NCBI GenBank assembly: GCA_965277875.1
Contig: CBDIDV010000002.1
Span: 1,488,001 to 1,552,000, forward strand
Length of the DNA stretch: 64,000 nt
Source of the DNA: CAWFQB01 sp965277875
GTDB taxonomy: Bacteria > Armatimonadota > Chthonomonadetes > Chthonomonadales > Chthonomonadaceae
Reading direction: 5' to 3'
Part shown: one piece after another, positions 1-8,103 of the stretch
Position numbering within the stretch: the stretch's first letter is position 1
Layout of the letters: the number at the start of each line of letters is the position of its first letter
Position numbers and translations under genes: made by a program
Notes under the pieces: model-generated
The model's input: only the letters and a program-made list of their open reading frames with translations
The model's database searches: none
Told to the model about the DNA's origin: nothing

Positions 1-716
1 GGTATATCCGCCAGTTCGTCCCGGCCCACAATCGTGTTCGGGCGCGTCAGGATATACGACCGCCCTTCCCGCGCGCCCGTCAAAACCGTAAGCCAGTATT
101 CTTTGCCGAACTCCTCGACAAGACTGACCCCGAACCCGATCATCGCGCCCATGACCACGAAGCCCACAAACCGGCTCAACCCCCCGCTGTCGCTGAATGT
201 GCCGAGGGCGTCGAACAGGACGCCGCCCACGCCGCCGCCGAGCAGTCCGCCCGCCACGCCCTGCCACATCCGGCGCGGCGAGCGCGTCACGGCTCCGGGA
301 CACAGCCCCGCCGCCGCGCCCATTGCGGCCCACCCGACCGCGCGGCCCACGACTAAGAGATGTGCCAGGACGAATGCGGCAAACCCGATCTGCCCGATAA
401 ACGCCCCCGCGATCCCGCACAATCCGCCCGTTACCAGTCCGGCGAAGGTCAGGCGCAGCAGACGCCACACCCGCAGCGCCCCCATTTCCTCAGCCACAAT
501 CAGGCTTACGCCAATCGCCGCGCCCAGCACAAGGCCAAGCGAAAAAATATGCTGCAAACTGGCCGCAGCGGCTTCCAGATTCAGTTGGCCGCGCGCGCCC
601 GCGCGGGCCATTTCCGCCGCCCGCAATGTTGGCTCCAGCAGCGTAAAACTGAGCAGGCCACCGCCCGCCCCGCCCCCGCTCATTCGCAGCACACGCCCCA
701 TCGCCACACGCGCCAT
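1..716 (-). CDS. Membrane protein with C-terminal FHA domain (partial, cut by window edge)
   Basis: I translated this frame by hand; it is open from an ATG at the right end to the edge of the window, 238 codons. The first 200 residues are Gly/Ala-rich with several hydrophobic stretches, about four to five probable membrane helices. The last visible residues, EGRSYILTRPNTIVGRDEL, are the opening strands and Gly-Arg of a forkhead-associated domain, which binds phosphothreonine peptides. The protein is therefore probably a membrane-anchored phospho-signalling sensor, with its FHA domain continuing beyond the window. Open frames on the other strand here are Pro/Arg/Ser-rich shadows. It lies downstream of the ABC permease on the same strand, separated by a short repeat-bearing gap, so it is probably not in that operon. 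The FHA call rests on its first 25 residues only. Confidence 0.7.
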   Translation of the reverse strand, partial: MARVAMGRVLRMSGGGAGGGLLSFTLLEPTLRAAEMARAGARGQLNLEAAAASLQHIFSLGLVLGAAIGVSLIVAEEMGALRVWRLLRLTFAGLVTGGLCGIAGAFIGQIGFAAFVLAHLLVVGRAVGWAAMGAAAGLCPGAVTRSPRRMWQGVAGGLLGGGVGGVLFDALGTFSDSGGLSRFVGFVVMGAMIGFGVSLVEEFGKEYWLTVLTGAREGRSYILTRPNTIVGRDELADI

Positions 717-728
717 GTGAGTACCTCA

Positions 729-816
729 GTTGTTCGTTGTTTGCTGCTTGTTGAAGACACCTTTACAGCCCTACTGTCTCACAACTATGCTCCGTATATA
801 ACAAACAACAAACAAC
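729..816. repeat. 15-bp inverted repeat flanking a 58-bp spacer
   Basis: The arm GTTGTTCGTTGTTTG (729-743) is answered by CAAACAACAAACAAC (802-816), with one mismatch. It fills most of the gap between the FHA gene and the ABC permease gene. It could fold as a terminator for the permease transcript or be a dispersed simple-sequence palindrome. No run of T follows an arm on either strand, so a terminator role is uncertain. Confidence 0.5.
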
Positions 817-822
817 TCTCCC

Positions 823-1782
823 CTACTTCTCGCCCTCGTAATAAACCCACTTTGCCGATGTCTTGAATACGATAAAACTTGCGAACAACGTCAGCACGAA
901 CAGCACCCAGGCCATCGCGCAGGCGTAGCCCATGCGGAAATACTGAAACGCGTTCTGGTACAGATACAGGGCGTAGAACAGCGTGGATTTGGCCGGCCCG
1001 CCCGCCCCGCCGGTCATTACGAACGCCTGCGTAAAGTATTGGAAGGTTCCAATTACGCTTAAAATCAGGTTAAAGAAGATCACGGGCGAAATGGCGGGCA
1101 GGGTGACATGGCGCATCTTATCCCAGACCGTCGCGCCGTCCAGTTCTGCGGCCTCGTACAGATGGACAGGAACGCCCTGCAACGCGGCCAGATAGATGAT
1201 CATGCTGCCGCCCACCGACCACAGATCCATAACGATGAAGCCGGGCTTCGACCAGGCGCGATCCGACAGCCACGCGGGGGCGGGCAGGTGCAGAAACAGC
1301 AGGCTCTTGTTGACAAGCCCGTACTCCGGGTTGAGCAGCCACAGCCATAGTATCGCCGAGGCCACCGTCGGCACGACCGAGGGGATGTAATACAGGGTGC
1401 GAAACCAGGCCATGCCGCGCAGTTTCAGATTGAGAAGCAGGGCAATCGCCAATCCGATGACTAAGCCCAGCGGCAGTTCCAAAAACATGTAGAACGTGTT
1501 CCACAGGCTGGGCAAAAAATAATCGTGGTCGCTGAACAGGTCTGTGTAGTTGCGTATGCCTACCCAGCGGGGCGGCGACAAGACGCGAAAGTCGCAGAAG
1601 CTATAGTACAGCGAGGCGCAGATAGGATACAGCGTAAAAATGAGGAACCCGATCAGCCAGGGCGACACGAAAGCCAGACCGAGCAGCAGACCGCGCCGCT
1701 CGCGCCACACGCGGCTGCGCGTCGGAGACGGTTTTTCTTTGTTGGCAGCGCCACGCGGCACAGAAGAGAGGTTGTCCGTCAC
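823..1782 (-). CDS. Carbohydrate ABC transporter permease (MalF/UgpA type)
   Basis: A 319-residue inner-membrane permease of the binding-protein-dependent sugar importers. It has a basic cytoplasmic N-terminus, a first helix near residues 32-55 (LGLAFVSPWLIGFLIFTLYP), five further hydrophobic segments and the EAA loop YEAAELDGATVWDKMRHV, which docks the ATPase. The length matches the family, about 290-320. Translation starts at GTG, and that codon overlaps the stop of the upstream binding-protein gene (GTGA). The Shine-Dalgarno AAGGAG lies inside that gene, so the two are translationally coupled. The second, MalG-type permease and the ATPase normally needed for import are not in the window; the ATPase may be a shared MsiK-type protein elsewhere. 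Substrate cannot be read from sequence. Confidence 0.93.
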   Translation of the reverse strand: MTDNLSSVPRGAANKEKPSPTRSRVWRERRGLLLGLAFVSPWLIGFLIFTLYPICASLYYSFCDFRVLSPPRWVGIRNYTDLFSDHDYFLPSLWNTFYMFLELPLGLVIGLAIALLLNLKLRGMAWFRTLYYIPSVVPTVASAILWLWLLNPEYGLVNKSLLFLHLPAPAWLSDRAWSKPGFIVMDLWSVGGSMIIYLAALQGVPVHLYEAAELDGATVWDKMRHVTLPAISPVIFFNLILSVIGTFQYFTQAFVMTGGAGGPAKSTLFYALYLYQNAFQYFRMGYACAMAWVLFVLTLFASFIVFKTSAKWVYYEGEK

Positions 1783-3098
1783 TGCTGATCCTGCTCCTTT
1801 TGAACGCGCCTGCGCGCCTCCGCGAGGGCCTGCGCGGGCGTCTGTTCGCCGTACAGCGCCTTGTCGGTCGCATTGGTCATCTGGCTCATATACAGGCTGG
1901 CCGTGGGCATGGCGGGGAAATAGGTGGCGTTGGGACTATCGGCGAGATCCAGAAAATGCCCGAACTGCCTGCGAAATGCGGCCCCGGTACGCAGCCCCGG
2001 CGCGTGCAGAGCAGTACGCGTGTTCGGCACATTGTTCATGTCGTGCGCGAACAGGGTCTGCGCTTCGGGCGTCTGCATCCAGGCCAGGAAATCGCGCGCC
2101 TCGTCCGGGTGCTTGCTGTCGGTCGGTACGCAGAACACGTTGCCGCCGATCCAGGTCGTGCCGATCCGTTCCGGGTGCGCGGCAGGCGGCGGAACAGGCG
2201 CAACGCCGTACTCGATCTGCGGGGCGTAGCGCGACACCCAGTAGGGATTCCATTCGCCATCCAGCATCATGGCGACCTTGCCCACGTAAAACGGATTGTT
2301 CGCGCCCTGACTGGCCCCGAACCCCGACTCAAACGCATTGATCTTTTGTACGCCGCCAACACTGTTGACGAGGGCCGTGTACCATGCCAGCCCCGCCACA
2401 TTGCCCGGATCGTCCGCGCTGATCTTGCCCGTGCGCGCGTCCAAGAGACTGCCGCCGAACAGCGCGTATAAAATATAATGGTCGCTCGGCGGTCGCAGGC
2501 CGAGCCGCGTGATCTTGCCGCTCGCGTCGCGCTGCGTCAGCTTGGCGGCGTACTCAGCCAGTTCTTCCAGGGTGCGGGGCGGGCGTTCGGGGTCAAGCCC
2601 GGCCTCGCGGAAAGCTTGCTTGTTCCACAGGAGGGCCACGTCGTCAATCAAAAACGGCAGGCCGTACAGTTTGTTGTCATACCTGCACAGGCGCAGGGCG
2701 GCAGGCACAAAGTCGGTCTCGCGCAGTTTTCCGCTACGCATCAGGTCGTCGAGCGGCAGAACGGCGTGGTTATGCGCCAATGCGCCCAGATACGCGGGAT
2801 TGGACAGCGTGAAGGCGTCGGGCGGCGCACCGGCGACAAGGGCGCGAATGGTCTTGGTGTCATCGCTGACCGCGCCCAGATTGCGAACGCGAACATGGGG
2901 ATGCGACCGCTCATACAGTCGGCAGACGCGCTCGAAGCTGCGCTCCTCCTGCCCGCTCCACATCGTCCACAGCGTCAGTTCGGTTTGCCCGGACGCGTTG
3001 ACGGACGACGCGCTGCGGCAGCCGCACAGCAGAGTGGGCGCGGCAAGAAGGCCGAGAAAAGCGCACAGGAACAAACGCATAAGATGTGGGTTTCGCAT
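1779..3098 (-). CDS. Sugar ABC transporter substrate-binding lipoprotein
   Basis: A 439-residue extracellular solute-binding protein of family 1. The N-terminus is a lipoprotein signal: basic residues, a hydrophobic core and lipobox LCGC, with the acylated Cys near residue 27. The mature part has typical family 1 features such as the LTLWTMWSGQEE opening, a PDAFTLSNPAYLGALA segment and a C-terminal EARDFLAWMQTPEAQ region. It should capture an oligosaccharide or sugar and deliver it to the permease encoded immediately downstream. It is first of the visible pair, and the genes overlap by 4 nt. Methionine 7 is an alternative start that would also give a good lipoprotein signal; neither start has a strong ribosome-binding site. 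Ligand is unknown. Confidence 0.92.
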   Translation of the reverse strand: MRNPHLMRLFLCAFLGLLAAPTLLCGCRSASSVNASGQTELTLWTMWSGQEERSFERVCRLYERSHPHVRVRNLGAVSDDTKTIRALVAGAPPDAFTLSNPAYLGALAHNHAVLPLDDLMRSGKLRETDFVPAALRLCRYDNKLYGLPFLIDDVALLWNKQAFREAGLDPERPPRTLEELAEYAAKLTQRDASGKITRLGLRPPSDHYILYALFGGSLLDARTGKISADDPGNVAGLAWYTALVNSVGGVQKINAFESGFGASQGANNPFYVGKVAMMLDGEWNPYWVSRYAPQIEYGVAPVPPPAAHPERIGTTWIGGNVFCVPTDSKHPDEARDFLAWMQTPEAQTLFAHDMNNVPNTRTALHAPGLRTGAAFRRQFGHFLDLADSPNATYFPAMPTASLYMSQMTNATDKALYGEQTPAQALAEARRRVQKEQDQQ

Positions 3099-3169
3099 GG
3101 GCTACTCTAACACGAAGCGGGGCTGTCGGTCAAGCCCACGATAGCCGAAAAGCAGAGCGGCATGAAAGA

Positions 3170-3760
3170 TTATGAGGCTGATATGTTCGCGGGCTGTTCC
3201 GCATCGGGCATCACGCCCGCGCGCAGCAGCATGGCGGGGGACGCGGATGGCACGGATGGCATGGCGGCGCGCAGCAAGGCCGACCCCGCATCGGCAGGCG
3301 CAGATCCCGCCCGCAGCAGCACACTGCGCGGCTCAATAACGCGAACAGCCTCCTTCGCCGCCTGCATCAGGGCGTAGTGGTGGTTGGCGCTCAACTTATG
3401 CAGAGTCGGCAGGGAGCGTTCATCGCCCAACTGCATCAGCAGGCGAACCACATCCAGCAAAAACGGCGCATCGTCCGGGTACATCTCCACGACGCGCAGC
3501 AAGGCCGGAACGCAGGATGCATCATTAAACTGCGCCAGCAGTTGCAGCCCTTCCACGCGCACATACCGGCGCGGCGAGGACAAACGCGCGATGCTGGCCC
3601 GAACAGCGGGCTTTTGTTTTCGGTCGGCAAGCGGCTGATGCTGCGCGCGCCGCGTTTCCAGCCACCGCATCGCTTCTTCGTGAAACGCCCCGATGACGAC
3701 CGCCGCGCCGCCTCCAACGATCATTACAAAGCCACCGTAAAAATTAAGATAGGCGATCAT
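3170..3760 (-). CDS. HEAT-repeat membrane protein with triple-LLR C-terminal tail
   Basis: About 196 residues from the ATG preceded by GGGAG; an in-frame start 10 codons upstream lacks such a site. One membrane helix lies near residues 5-25. A helical HEAT-like region follows (residues about 55-145: repeated PALLRVVEMYPDD and RSLPTLHKLSA type helices, typical of solenoid scaffolds). The tail carries three LLR motifs (SVLLRAG, SALLRAA, AMLLRAG) 14 and 16 residues apart. The same tail ends four other proteins in this window whose front parts differ, three of them related to each other. No enzyme motif is visible. Predicted topology is a membrane-anchored cytoplasmic solenoid; function unknown. 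Confidence 0.75.
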   Translation of the reverse strand: MIAYLNFYGGFVMIVGGGAAVVIGAFHEEAMRWLETRRAQHQPLADRKQKPAVRASIARLSSPRRYVRVEGLQLLAQFNDASCVPALLRVVEMYPDDAPFLLDVVRLLMQLGDERSLPTLHKLSANHHYALMQAAKEAVRVIEPRSVLLRAGSAPADAGSALLRAAMPSVPSASPAMLLRAGVMPDAEQPANISAS

Positions 3761-3947
3761 AATACTGCGCTCCCACAAAAAGACACGCACTCGGCATCGG
3801 CAAGCTGCGGCTGCCTATCGCGCCCCGCCGCGTCTCATAGGTCGCGCGCATATCGCTGAATCATCGGCATGTCGAACAATGGACGCATGTGATTGTCAGA
3901 TTGTTATGAAACATGTTTTAACGCGTTCCCGACACATCCACGCCCCG

Positions 3948-3956
3948 TGCTATACT
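3948..3956 (+). promoter_or_regulatory. Extended -10 promoter candidate for the DapA-family gene
   Basis: The sequence TGCTATACT matches an extended -10 (TGn followed by TATACT). The -35 region is weak (TTCCCGACA nearby). The same TGC-TATA(A/C)T form occurs ahead of three other genes in this window, each with a -35 at 17 bp, which raises its credibility. Transcription would start near 3963, giving a leader of about 60 nt. Confidence 0.4.
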
Positions 3957-4026
3957 TTAGCATCAATAAGGGCATACAATCAAGTGGCCGCGTTCCGTAC
4001 CACGGCACGGCAAAAAGGCGGAAACA

Positions 4027-4914
4027 ATGGCGGAAGCGATGGCGGAAACGATGCAGGGCGCAAAACTGAAACAAACATTTCGGGGCTGCTATGTGGCGAC
4101 ATTGACGCCGTTCGACAGAACCGACAGGGTAGATTACGGCGTCGCGCGGGCGCATTCCTCCTGGCTCGTGGAACAGGGCATCGAAGGGCTGTGTCCCGCC
4201 GGCAGCACGGGCGAGTTTTTGTATCTGAGCGAGCAGGAAAAGCGCGATGTGGTATCCGCCTGCGTTAAGGGCGCAAACGGGCAGGTTCCCGTGATCGCGG
4301 GCGTGTGGGCCTTGCGTGTGTGGGAGGCGGTCGGTCTTGCCCGACACGCGGAGCAGGCCGGCGCGCAGGGCGTGTTCCTCCCCCCGCCCATTTACTATCC
4401 TTCCAGTGATGACGAAATGTACCGGTGGTACGCGGCCATCCATGCCGCTACGCGCCTGCCCCTGTTCGCCTACAACATCCCGCAGTATGCCGCCAATCAT
4501 GTCTCAGTGGCCTGCCTGCACAGACTGTTCGACGACGGCATCATCGCGGGCGTCAAGGACTCTATGGGCAAGACCGAGCGCATGACCGAACTGGTACGCG
4601 AGTTTGGAACCGATCACGTCGTCTTTGCCGCAAGCGACGGCTTTGCTACCGAGGGCCGCAAGATAGGCGCGGACGGCTTCATCTCGGCCATCGCGAACGC
4701 CGCACCCGGTCTGTTCGCCAGATTGTGGGCCGGGGACGAAAGTTTACAGCCCCGCGTCAACGAACTGCGCGGCGTCCTCAAGGAGATAGGGTCCCTGAGC
4801 GCCCTCAAATACCTGCTGTCGCGACAGGGCTTCGCGTTCGGCGACACCCGCCTGCCCTTTTCCACGCTTGCCCCCGAACAACGCGCCCTGCTCGACACTC
4901 TGGAACTGTCGTAA
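4027..4914 (+). CDS. DapA/NanA-family class I aldolase (dihydrodipicolinate synthase-like)
   Basis: A 295-residue TIM-barrel lyase of the DHDPS/N-acetylneuraminate lyase family. Visible family marks are the phosphate/carboxylate-binding GSTGE loop (residues about 59-63), the catalytic Tyr149 in AYNIP and the Schiff-base Lys177 in GVKDS. The enzyme joins or splits an alpha-keto acid such as pyruvate with an aldehyde. The upstream sequence AAGGCGGAAACA supports the chosen ATG, though the family usually begins near the GCYVATLTPFD segment at residue 20. The gene is followed two bases later by an LLR-tail gene. It is not beside lysine-biosynthesis genes, so a sugar-acid or sialic-acid aldolase role is as likely as DapA itself. 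Confidence 0.92.
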   Translation: MAEAMAETMQGAKLKQTFRGCYVATLTPFDRTDRVDYGVARAHSSWLVEQGIEGLCPAGSTGEFLYLSEQEKRDVVSACVKGANGQVPVIAGVWALRVWEAVGLARHAEQAGAQGVFLPPPIYYPSSDDEMYRWYAAIHAATRLPLFAYNIPQYAANHVSVACLHRLFDDGIIAGVKDSMGKTERMTELVREFGTDHVVFAASDGFATEGRKIGADGFISAIANAAPGLFARLWAGDESLQPRVNELRGVLKEIGSLSALKYLLSRQGFAFGDTRLPFSTLAPEQRALLDTLELS

Positions 4915-4916
4915 TC

Positions 4917-5762
4917 ATGTCAAATTTTACGCCTGACGCAGTAACAGAACAGGAAGTGCGCCAACTGCTCAAACGCCTCGCCCGCCTGAAACGCAAGTGG
5001 CCGTCCGAGCCTGCCCTCCGCGACCTCAGCCCGCAGATGGTCGAGGCGCTGGATCAGTATGTTGACGAACAAGGCCGCGCCCGCCTTATGGCGACCATGA
5101 TTGTAGTGGCAGCTATGCTTGGCTTACAGTTCTCAATCTCGCAGTTTGGTAAGCCGCCGTTATGGGTTGACATTCCAGCGGTGGCAGGGTGTCTTTTTGC
5201 GACGGGTCTCAAACCGGGACACGCACATCGTTATGCAGTCTACGCGCTGACCCAGACTGACGAAGTACGTCTTTTGCCAATACTGATAAAGGTCACGGAC
5301 AAGACATGGGGGATGCACCGAGAAGTAATTAGTGCCATCAAGCGTCTGCTATCGCAGGTGACAGAGGAACACGCAGGTCTGTTGGATCGAAAAACGCAGG
5401 AGAGGCTCTGGCAATTAGCCATCGCGCCCGTCAACTTCAAAGTGGAGTGCGACGAAGCGCTGGCATATGCCGCCCTACACGCCTTTGTTCACATCGGCGA
5501 CCGCAACACCCTGAACCGAATGCAAAAGTTCGTCCTGAACATGACGTTCTACGCCCCACATAGACGCGTCAACGATGCGGTGCAGTCGTCCATTCCGCTC
5601 ATGGAAGCGCGTCTGAGGCGGCAGGAAGTTCCCGCGACCCTGCTGCGTTCCAGCGATGTACCAGATGCGGCGACTGACATTCTGCTGCGCCCTGCCCATG
5701 CCGCCACAACAGAACCGGCGGAACAACTGCTGCGCGCAGGCACAATACCACAGGACGAGTGA
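4917..5762 (+). CDS. LLR-tail membrane protein, paralogue A
   Basis: A 281-residue protein starting at an ATG two bases after the stop of the DapA-family gene, so probably cotranscribed. Order of parts: a conserved basic N-terminus (EVRQLLKRLARLKRKWPSEP, then LRDLSPQMVEAL), two hydrophobic helices at about 60-80 and 85-100, and a HEAT-like helical region containing YALTQTD, VTEEHAGLLD and PLMEARLRRQ. A tail follows with LLR motifs at TLLRS, ILLRP and QLLRA, spaced 14 and 15 residues. The first 47 residues are nearly identical to those of the gene starting at 6544, and the whole layout repeats at 40013. The reading frame stays open far upstream into the DapA-family gene, but the paralogue comparison fixes the start here. 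No catalytic motif is seen; function unknown. Confidence 0.85.
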   Translation: MSNFTPDAVTEQEVRQLLKRLARLKRKWPSEPALRDLSPQMVEALDQYVDEQGRARLMATMIVVAAMLGLQFSISQFGKPPLWVDIPAVAGCLFATGLKPGHAHRYAVYALTQTDEVRLLPILIKVTDKTWGMHREVISAIKRLLSQVTEEHAGLLDRKTQERLWQLAIAPVNFKVECDEALAYAALHAFVHIGDRNTLNRMQKFVLNMTFYAPHRRVNDAVQSSIPLMEARLRRQEVPATLLRSSDVPDAATDILLRPAHAATTEPAEQLLRAGTIPQDE

Positions 5763-5825
5763 CGGCAAAGCCGAAGCGCTACAACCAAACAGGGTGAAAC
5801 AACGTACCAGAAACAAAGGAGGAAA

Positions 5826-6059
5826 ATGATAAACGTACCCGTTATTGCTATCGAGATACCAGACACCTTGCGAGACTTCCGATTGCCGCTAGGGTTACAG
5901 CAGCGCTTGCAGTTTCTGCTTGACTGTCAGGAGCAAGGCGCAGTCCTGTCTAAGGCCGAGCGGGAAGAAGCGGAAGGTCTGGTGGATGTCGCCGAGTGGC
6001 TTTCGCTGCTGCGTTTGCAGTCACGGCGCATTGTAGAAACGGCTATGACGCAGTCATGA
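5826..6059 (+). CDS. Small protein encoded with an HNH nuclease
   Basis: A 77-residue, Leu/Glu-rich, probably helical protein with a strong Shine-Dalgarno (AAGGAGG, 4 nt before the ATG). Its stop overlaps the start of the HNH gene as ATGA, the usual sign of translational coupling. I recall small proteins paired this way with short HNH proteins in other bacteria, but I assign no function. It could be a partner or an inhibitor of the nuclease. No membrane helix or DNA-binding motif is evident. Confidence 0.78.
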   Translation: MINVPVIAIEIPDTLRDFRLPLGLQQRLQFLLDCQEQGAVLSKAEREEAEGLVDVAEWLSLLRLQSRRIVETAMTQS

Positions 6060-6511
6060 GCGACATACCGGCACGGCTGCAGCGTCTGGTTCGTCGCCGC
6101 GCTGCCGAACGCTGCGAATACTGCGGCCTCGCGCAAGCCGGACAGGAGGCCACTTTTCACATTGACCACATTCTGCCCGTCGCCGCTGGAGGCACGGCGA
6201 TCAGTTCCAATCTCGCGCTTGCCTGTGTCTCTTGTTCCCTGCGGAAAGGAGCGCGGCGCACTGCCAGCGACCCGGAGAGTGGGATTGACACGCCTCTGTT
6301 TCATCCACGCCAAGATGTTTGGCAGCAGCATTTCCAATGGGAGGAGGTCAGAGTTTTCGGCCTGACCGCGACGGGAAGGGCAACGGTCGCCGCCCTCGAC
6401 ATGAACCGCTCGCTTATCCTGTCCATACGCCGCGAGGAGATACTGCTGCACCGCCACCCGCCCGACTCGTCCGGCACACAAACAAATTCCTCGACCGAGC
6501 CGCAATCCTGA
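6056..6511 (+). CDS. HNH endonuclease
   Basis: A 151-residue protein with a compact HNH (beta-beta-alpha-metal) domain. The zinc-type pair CEYCG lies near residue 20, the catalytic HIDHILPVAAGG near residue 40, the conserved SNLALACVSCSLRKGAR segment near residues 55-75, and an FHPR segment follows. The fold cuts DNA with one bound metal ion. The ATG overlaps the stop of the preceding 77-residue gene. An upstream in-frame extension is possible but would run inside that gene. The pair sits between two LLR-tail genes. It may be a homing, restriction or abortive-defence nuclease; the sequence alone does not say which. Confidence 0.9.
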   Translation: MSDIPARLQRLVRRRAAERCEYCGLAQAGQEATFHIDHILPVAAGGTAISSNLALACVSCSLRKGARRTASDPESGIDTPLFHPRQDVWQQHFQWEEVRVFGLTATGRATVAALDMNRSLILSIRREEILLHRHPPDSSGTQTNSSTEPQS

Positions 6512-6543
6512 ACAGATGTTACGTTTGCTGAAGAGAAACAGTT

Positions 6544-7395
6544 ATGTCAAACCTCACGCCAGACGCGGCAACAGAACAGGAAGTGCGGCAGCTTCTCAAA
6601 CGCCTTGCCCGCCTGAAACGCAAGTGGCCGTCCGAGCCTGCCCTGCGCGACCTCAGCCCGCAGATGGTGGAAGGGCTGCAAGCATACGCCAACAGATTTG
6701 TTCAATCCACCGGATACATACAACTTGTTATGGGCGCTTTGATGCTGTTTTATTTTATCGGCAAGGACATCGAAGCGCCCGGTTTTCTCCTCACGCCGGC
6801 GTTTATTTGCTTGGTCGTAGGCATCGCGCTGTGGTTCCTCCGGGAGAGACAGCGCTGGCTTTGTATTTACGCTCTGACGCAAACCGAAGACTTACGCGTA
6901 CTTCCAACACTTATCATTGCGACCCTCGACAGATCAAGGACGCGCAACGGACTTGTTCAAGCCATCACACGCCTGCTGCCGCAAGTAACGGAGGCACATG
7001 TCGGCCTGTTGGATCGAGAAGCGCAGGAAAGACTCTGGTATTTCGCCGTTGCGCCCATCCGCTATGAGTCCGGGGATGAAGCCTTGGCAGTTAGCGCGTT
7101 AAGAACACTGGCTCGCATCGGCAACCGAGAGATGCTGACTAAAATGCGGTACTTTGCCCGAAGCAACACATCTTACGCTGCTTATAGTCGTGTCAACGTA
7201 CTAATAAATCAGCTAACTCCCATTATGACAGCGCGCTTGCAGCGGCAGGAAGTACCCGCCACTCTGCTGCGTCCCAGCGATACGCCCACCGCATACTCGG
7301 AAATCCTGGTGCGCCCCGCCACCTCCGCCATAGCAGAATCGGCAGAACAACTGTTACGTGCGGCTAACTCCGAGACAAGCGAAGATGCGTGGTGA
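6544..7395 (+). CDS. LLR-tail membrane protein, paralogue B
   Basis: A 283-residue paralogue of the protein starting at 4917. The N-terminus (TEQEVRQLLKRLARLKRKWP, LRDLSPQMVEGL) is almost unchanged. The two hydrophobic helices (about 55-80 and 85-97) and central region have diverged but keep YALTQTE, TEAHVGLLD, LARIGN and ARLQRQEVPATLLR. The tail has TLLRP, ILVRP and QLLRA at 14 and 15 residues, the middle motif being LVR instead of LLR. Conservation of the N-terminus and tail with drift of the middle suggests that the ends are functional contact sites. A palindromic element begins 13 bp after the stop. No known domain is recognised. Confidence 0.85.
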   Translation: MSNLTPDAATEQEVRQLLKRLARLKRKWPSEPALRDLSPQMVEGLQAYANRFVQSTGYIQLVMGALMLFYFIGKDIEAPGFLLTPAFICLVVGIALWFLRERQRWLCIYALTQTEDLRVLPTLIIATLDRSRTRNGLVQAITRLLPQVTEAHVGLLDREAQERLWYFAVAPIRYESGDEALAVSALRTLARIGNREMLTKMRYFARSNTSYAAYSRVNVLINQLTPIMTARLQRQEVPATLLRPSDTPTAYSEILVRPATSAIAESAEQLLRAANSETSEDAW

Positions 7396-7407
7396 ATGGA
7401 AGATTGC

Positions 7408-7571
7408 ACCCTCACCCCCGGCCCCTCTCCCTGATTCGCTCCTTCGTCGCAGGGAGAGGGGAGCGAAGGCGCAGCTGGGTTCGCCGTTGTATGCAACTCT
7501 ATATCGAACGCACTCAATGAACACGTTGGCCTTCTCCCTCCGGGAGAAGGTGCGCGGAGCGCGGATGAGGG
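7408..7571. repeat. Palindromic MITE-like element, copy 1 (164 bp)
   Basis: The element begins ACCCTCACCC and ends GATGAGGG, short terminal inverted repeats. It contains two internal hairpins: CCCCTCTCCCTG...CAGGGAGAGGGG and CCTTCTCCC...GGGAGAAGG. In reverse complement it aligns along its whole length with the element at 39817-39981, and its left half matches the element at 54951-55150. It occupies most of the 303-bp space between the LLR-tail gene and the truncated nuclease gene. No transposase is nearby, so any movement would need one supplied in trans. Similar CCCTCACCC...GGTGAGGG palindromes are, to my recollection, common in several phyla. Confidence 0.8.
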
Positions 7572-7698
7572 ACAAAGCTTTCAACGATGCGTTGCCTGCC
7601 TACACTGTTTGTGTACCTGCATCGTCAGGCGTCAGGCCACAAGGTACAACGTCGAAAGACATGCTCAAAGATTGACTGCCCGAAGGACAAACGTAACA

Positions 7699-8088
7699 AT
7701 GGCCTACAACGACTTCACACTGGACGAGGCCGAAACGCGGTTTGGGCTGCGGACCGATCTGACAGCCGACTACTTTGCGCCCACGGCCCCGGTCACGCTG
7801 ACAAGCCGACTGCGCGACACGCTGGACGAACCGGCCCCGCTCGCCATCGCCATCAGCACGAAAAAAGCCCGCTCGGAGTTCATCATTGCGCCCATACTGG
7901 CGCAAGCGCGGCGGCAGTTTGCGGGGGATGTCAGCCTGTTTTCCGGCGTGGAGTTCAGCCCCGATCCCGAACGCGGCCTGCGTGGAACCTGCGATTATCT
8001 GCTGTCCCTATCGCCGGAACAACTGACCATCAAAGCGCCCGTCGTCGTCATCGTCGAGGCCAAGAACGGCAACATCAAAAGCGGTTAG
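7699..8088 (+). pseudogene. Truncated PD-(D/E)xK nuclease-like gene
   Basis: The frame encodes 129 residues from an ATG. It contains YFAPTAPVTL, STKKARSEFIIAPILAQAR, the acidic GVEFSPD and GTCDYLLSLS region, and then VVIVEAKNGNIKSG directly before the stop. That order (Asp, then ExK) is the active-site core of PD-(D/E)xK nuclease-like proteins of uncharacterised families, which continue for perhaps 60-80 residues after ExK. Here the stop comes five residues after the Lys, and 15 bases later the oppositely transcribed photolyase gene ends. It therefore looks as if the C-terminal part was lost, perhaps in a rearrangement next to the palindromic element. A short functional protein is possible but less likely. 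Confidence 0.65.
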
Positions 8089-8103
8089 CTTCCGTCACGA
8101 ATT

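Noticed and set aside
34..720. Plus-strand open frames at the left edge
   Set aside because: Pro/Arg/Ser/Thr-rich without motif; the opposite strand encodes helices and an FHA domain start.
4425..4916. A longer N-terminus for the LLR-tail protein ending at 5762
   Set aside because: It would lie inside the DapA-family gene in another frame, and comparison with the paralogue at 6544 puts the start at 4917.
7396..7698. A CRISPR array suggested by repeats of CCCTCTCCC type
   Set aside because: The repeats form inverted pairs within one element and not regularly spaced direct repeats with unique spacers; no cas gene is near.
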